31,165 nt of DNA from Promethearchaeota archaeon (GTDB lineage Archaea; Asgardarchaeota; Lokiarchaeia; Sigynarchaeales; SOKP01), in assembly GCA_004524425.1 (NCBI GenBank), contig SDNN01000012.1, positions 1 to 31,165 of the forward strand. The letters run 5' to 3'. The notes under the pieces are model-generated. The model was not told where the DNA came from, did no database searches, and worked only from the letters and a program-made list of their open reading frames with translations. Made by a program: the position numbers and the translations under genes. How positions within the stretch are numbered: position 1 is the first letter of the stretch; every line of letters starts with the position of its first letter. Shown one piece after another: positions 30,289 through 31,165 of this stretch.

Positions 30289-31165
30289 TTGACTAAAATT
30301 AAAAGAAAGTTTGAAGAAGATGATGTCGATGTCTACAGAAAATTGCAGCAACACTTGGATAATTTGCCGATAGGATACCCTGTAACAGAATCAGGCGTGG
30401 AGATTCGCATTTTGAAACATTTATTCACTCCTAAAGAGGCAGGAATTGCATTACATTTGAGATTAATTCCTGAACCGCTAAAGAAAATTTATCGCCGGGT
30501 GAAAAAGACGGGAATCAGCATTGAAGAACTTGAAGAAACATTAGACACGATGTTTAAAAAAGGGGCGATTGTCCATGGAAGGGTAATGGAAGGAGAGGAA
30601 GAGATAAAATATTATGCAAATGCCTTTCTTGCAGTGGGCATGTATGAATATCAATTAGATCGTCTCGAAAAACAATTCGTTGAAGATTTTGAGCAATATC
30701 TAGAGGAAGCATACATTGAGGAATTTACAAAAACAAGGATTAATCAAGTGCGGACTGTACCAATTGAGGAAAGCGTGTCATCGGAAAAATCCGTGGCCAC
30801 CTACGACAATATAAGAAAAATTTTTGAAAATGATGAGTTGACTGGAGGATTCATAGCAATCATGGATTGTGTATGTCGAAAAAGCAAGGATATTATTGGA
30901 GAACCTTGTAAGCAATCAGATATTCGCGAAACTTGCTTTACATTAAATAGAGGAGCAAGAATGTCCCTTGATAAAGGATGGTCTCGACGCGTATCTAAGA
31001 ATAAAGCTCTTGAAATCTTAAAAAAATTTGAAAATGAGGGGTTTATCATTCAAGCTGACAATACTCAGCATCCATTCTTCATTTGCAATTGTTGTGGATG
31101 TTGTTGTGAGTTGATCACGAATTTAAAGAGATTTGATAAGCCAGTTGAGTATATTGCATCAAATA
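30289..31165 (+). CDS. Winged-helix/Cys-cluster Fe-S protein, paralogue of the gene at 535, 3'-truncated
   Basis: An open frame runs from a TTG at 30289 past the window end (292 codons). There is no usable ATG in frame until well inside the homologous region, and the last in-frame stop is at 30247; a GGGGATT stretch precedes the TTG. The translation follows the protein at 535 along its length: LQQHLDNLPIGYPVTESGVE, the winged-helix part, VPIEESV, MDCVCRKSKDIIGEPC, ETCFTLNRGARM, then FICNCCGCCCEL. The C-terminal ferredoxin, present at 1372-1490 in the other copy, would lie beyond the window. Cysteine spacing is conserved, so the same metal-binding role is expected. Start codon uncertain. Confidence 0.85.
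   Translation, partial: MTKIKRKFEEDDVDVYRKLQQHLDNLPIGYPVTESGVEIRILKHLFTPKEAGIALHLRLIPEPLKKIYRRVKKTGISIEELEETLDTMFKKGAIVHGRVMEGEEEIKYYANAFLAVGMYEYQLDRLEKQFVEDFEQYLEEAYIEEFTKTRINQVRTVPIEESVSSEKSVATYDNIRKIFENDELTGGFIAIMDCVCRKSKDIIGEPCKQSDIRETCFTLNRGARMSLDKGWSRRVSKNKALEILKKFENEGFIIQADNTQHPFFICNCCGCCCELITNLKRFDKPVEYIASN

Noticed and set aside
1..31165. CRISPR arrays, insertion sequences, integrases, prophage genes, rRNA genes
   Set aside because: No spaced direct repeats, transposase or recombinase motifs or rRNA segments were seen; codon and base use is uniform.

Overview
The window looks like a piece of an Asgard archaeal chromosome, most likely Lokiarchaeia-like. It is AT-rich, and the ribosomal proteins are the archaeal types (L11, L1, P0/L10, acidic L12, L14e, L34e). 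It has an archaeal SecY, a YidC/Oxa1-type DUF106 protein, BHB-type tRNA introns, a Roadblock/LC7 protein and a possible longin-like/TPR protein. It also carries archaeal/eukaryal selenocysteine machinery. The lineage below Asgard is inference. Many starts follow a GGTGAT- or GTGAT-like ribosome binding site.

Regions. 1-2140: end of a fumarylacetoacetate-hydrolase family gene, a winged-helix plus ferredoxin Fe-S protein, a 38-residue basic peptide gene on the minus strand, and a small HTH-like protein. 2269-7315: a structured RNA candidate, then L11-L1-L10-L12, SecY and the DUF106 insertase-like protein, all plus strand. 7461-9282: a thioredoxin-like protein, a 54-residue CxxC protein and two NifX/NifB-like cofactor-binding proteins. 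9415-10934, minus: L34e, CMP kinase, L14e and tRNA-Ser(GGA) with two introns. 11027-12697: an unknown helical protein and a zinc-ribbon/Yip1-like membrane protein. 12871-17792, minus: a tight run of two coiled-coil proteins, a possible longin-like/TPR protein, SAM hydrolase (DUF62), a Nudix-NMN adenylyltransferase fusion and RNA 3'-phosphate cyclase. 17991-18172: tRNA-Ile(UAU) with three introns. 18250-27489: unknown gene, SepSecS, IlvD/Edd dehydratase, tRNA-Sec, two CoA-type Nudix hydrolases, three small or unrecognised proteins, SelB/EFSec and a Roadblock protein. 27510-30138: a DUF4430 surface protein facing an ECF transporter S component, probably a cobalamin-type uptake pair. 30289-end: a truncated paralogue of the Fe-S protein at 535.

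How it fits together. tRNA-Sec, SepSecS and SelB lie within about 8 kb and give three of the four core parts for charging and delivering selenocysteine, but no PSTK, SelD or selenoprotein gene was recognised here. Ribosomal, secretion and membrane-insertion genes keep remnants of the ancestral archaeal order (L11-L1-L10-L12; secY-DUF106; L34e-cmk-L14e), although adk and cbf5 are not beside them.

Strongest observations. Both intron-containing tRNAs share an intron at the same T-loop position, 59/60, whose bulge-helix-bulge fold reuses the conserved T-loop bases. The tRNA-Ile has the UAU anticodon, which is rare in archaea and usual in eukaryotes. Also notable are the N-terminal Nudix/C-terminal NMNAT fusion, the coiled-coil/TPR operon, the internally duplicated DUF4430 surface protein, and three short genes below usual gene-calling cut-offs.
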